The notes under the pieces were generated by a model. The model saw only the letters and a program-made list of their open reading frames with translations, did not search any database and was not told the origin of the DNA. From Burkholderiales bacterium (GTDB taxonomy: Bacteria; Pseudomonadota; Gammaproteobacteria; Burkholderiales; Burkholderiaceae_C): a DNA stretch of 64,000 nucleotides. Each line of letters starts with the position of its first letter. Position 1 is the first letter of the stretch. The position numbers were made by a program, and so were the translations under genes. The DNA lies in assembly GCA_021732385.1 (NCBI GenBank), contig JAKFVA010000015.1:62001-126000 (forward strand), in the 5' to 3' direction. Of this stretch, positions 63,824-64,000 are shown piece by piece.

Positions 63824-64000
<177 letters not shown>

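Overview
The window reads as chromosome of a betaproteobacterium, most likely Burkholderiales/Comamonadaceae (Rhodoferax/Polaromonas-like). This is inferred from the folP-glmM and pstSCAB-phoU-phoBR-ppk1-ppx neighbourhoods, the ffs-dnaX-ybaB-recR order, the DUF3619/DUF3106 sigma-factor cassette and the ilvB-ilvH-ilvC operon. Genes are densely packed with many ATGA or TGATG overlaps. I see no rRNA, tRNA, CRISPR array, prophage or insertion sequence. The one RNA gene I can support is the SRP 4.5S RNA (ffs) upstream of dnaX.

Layout. 0-2 kb: end of folP, glmM, a GNAT acetyltransferase. 2.2-4.5 kb: leftward arsenic operon arsR-arsC-aqpS-arsH, with no efflux pump. 4.7-21.2 kb: a phosphorus-economy region with phoX (secreted phosphatase), olsB-plcP-agt (a translationally coupled set that fits replacement of phospholipids by phosphorus-free lipids), ppk1-sixA facing ppx (polyphosphate), a FAS1 lipoprotein, then pstSCAB-phoU-phoB-phoR behind a clear Pho box. 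21.2-25.3 kb: a membrane glycosyltransferase-like protein, rpmE2, rho, trxA. 25.4-32.7 kb: an AddB/AddA-like nuclease-helicase pair and a flavoprotein. 32.7-35.6 kb: ffs, dnaX with an A9 slippage site, ybaB, recR. 35.6-37.4 kb: a secreted heptapeptide-repeat protein and an orphan solute-binding protein. 37.7-41.3 kb: mltD, gloB, a methyltransferase, rnhA. 41.3-45.8 kb: an RND efflux adaptor and pump. 45.8-49 kb: molybdenum cofactor genes moeA, mobA, moaA. 49.2-52.2 kb: divergent membrane and soluble pyrophosphatases. 52.3-57.7 kb: an exported metallo-beta-lactamase-fold protein, an alpha/beta hydrolase, a FemAB-like protein, nadE, glnB. 57.7-61.2 kb: LOG, dgkA, an RDD protein, DUF3106, DUF3619 and an ECF sigma factor. 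61.4-64 kb: ilvB (frameshifted), ilvH and the start of ilvC.

The most coherent system is the phosphorus region. Sensing and uptake (pst, phoBR), scavenging (phoX), polyphosphate storage and release (ppk1, ppx) and membrane-lipid replacement (olsB, plcP, agt) sit within about 17 kb. The arsenic operon next to it may reflect that arsenate enters by phosphate transporters. Other points of note are a family of small hairpin repeats between genes, a split ilvB, and divergent genes whose start codons overlap.
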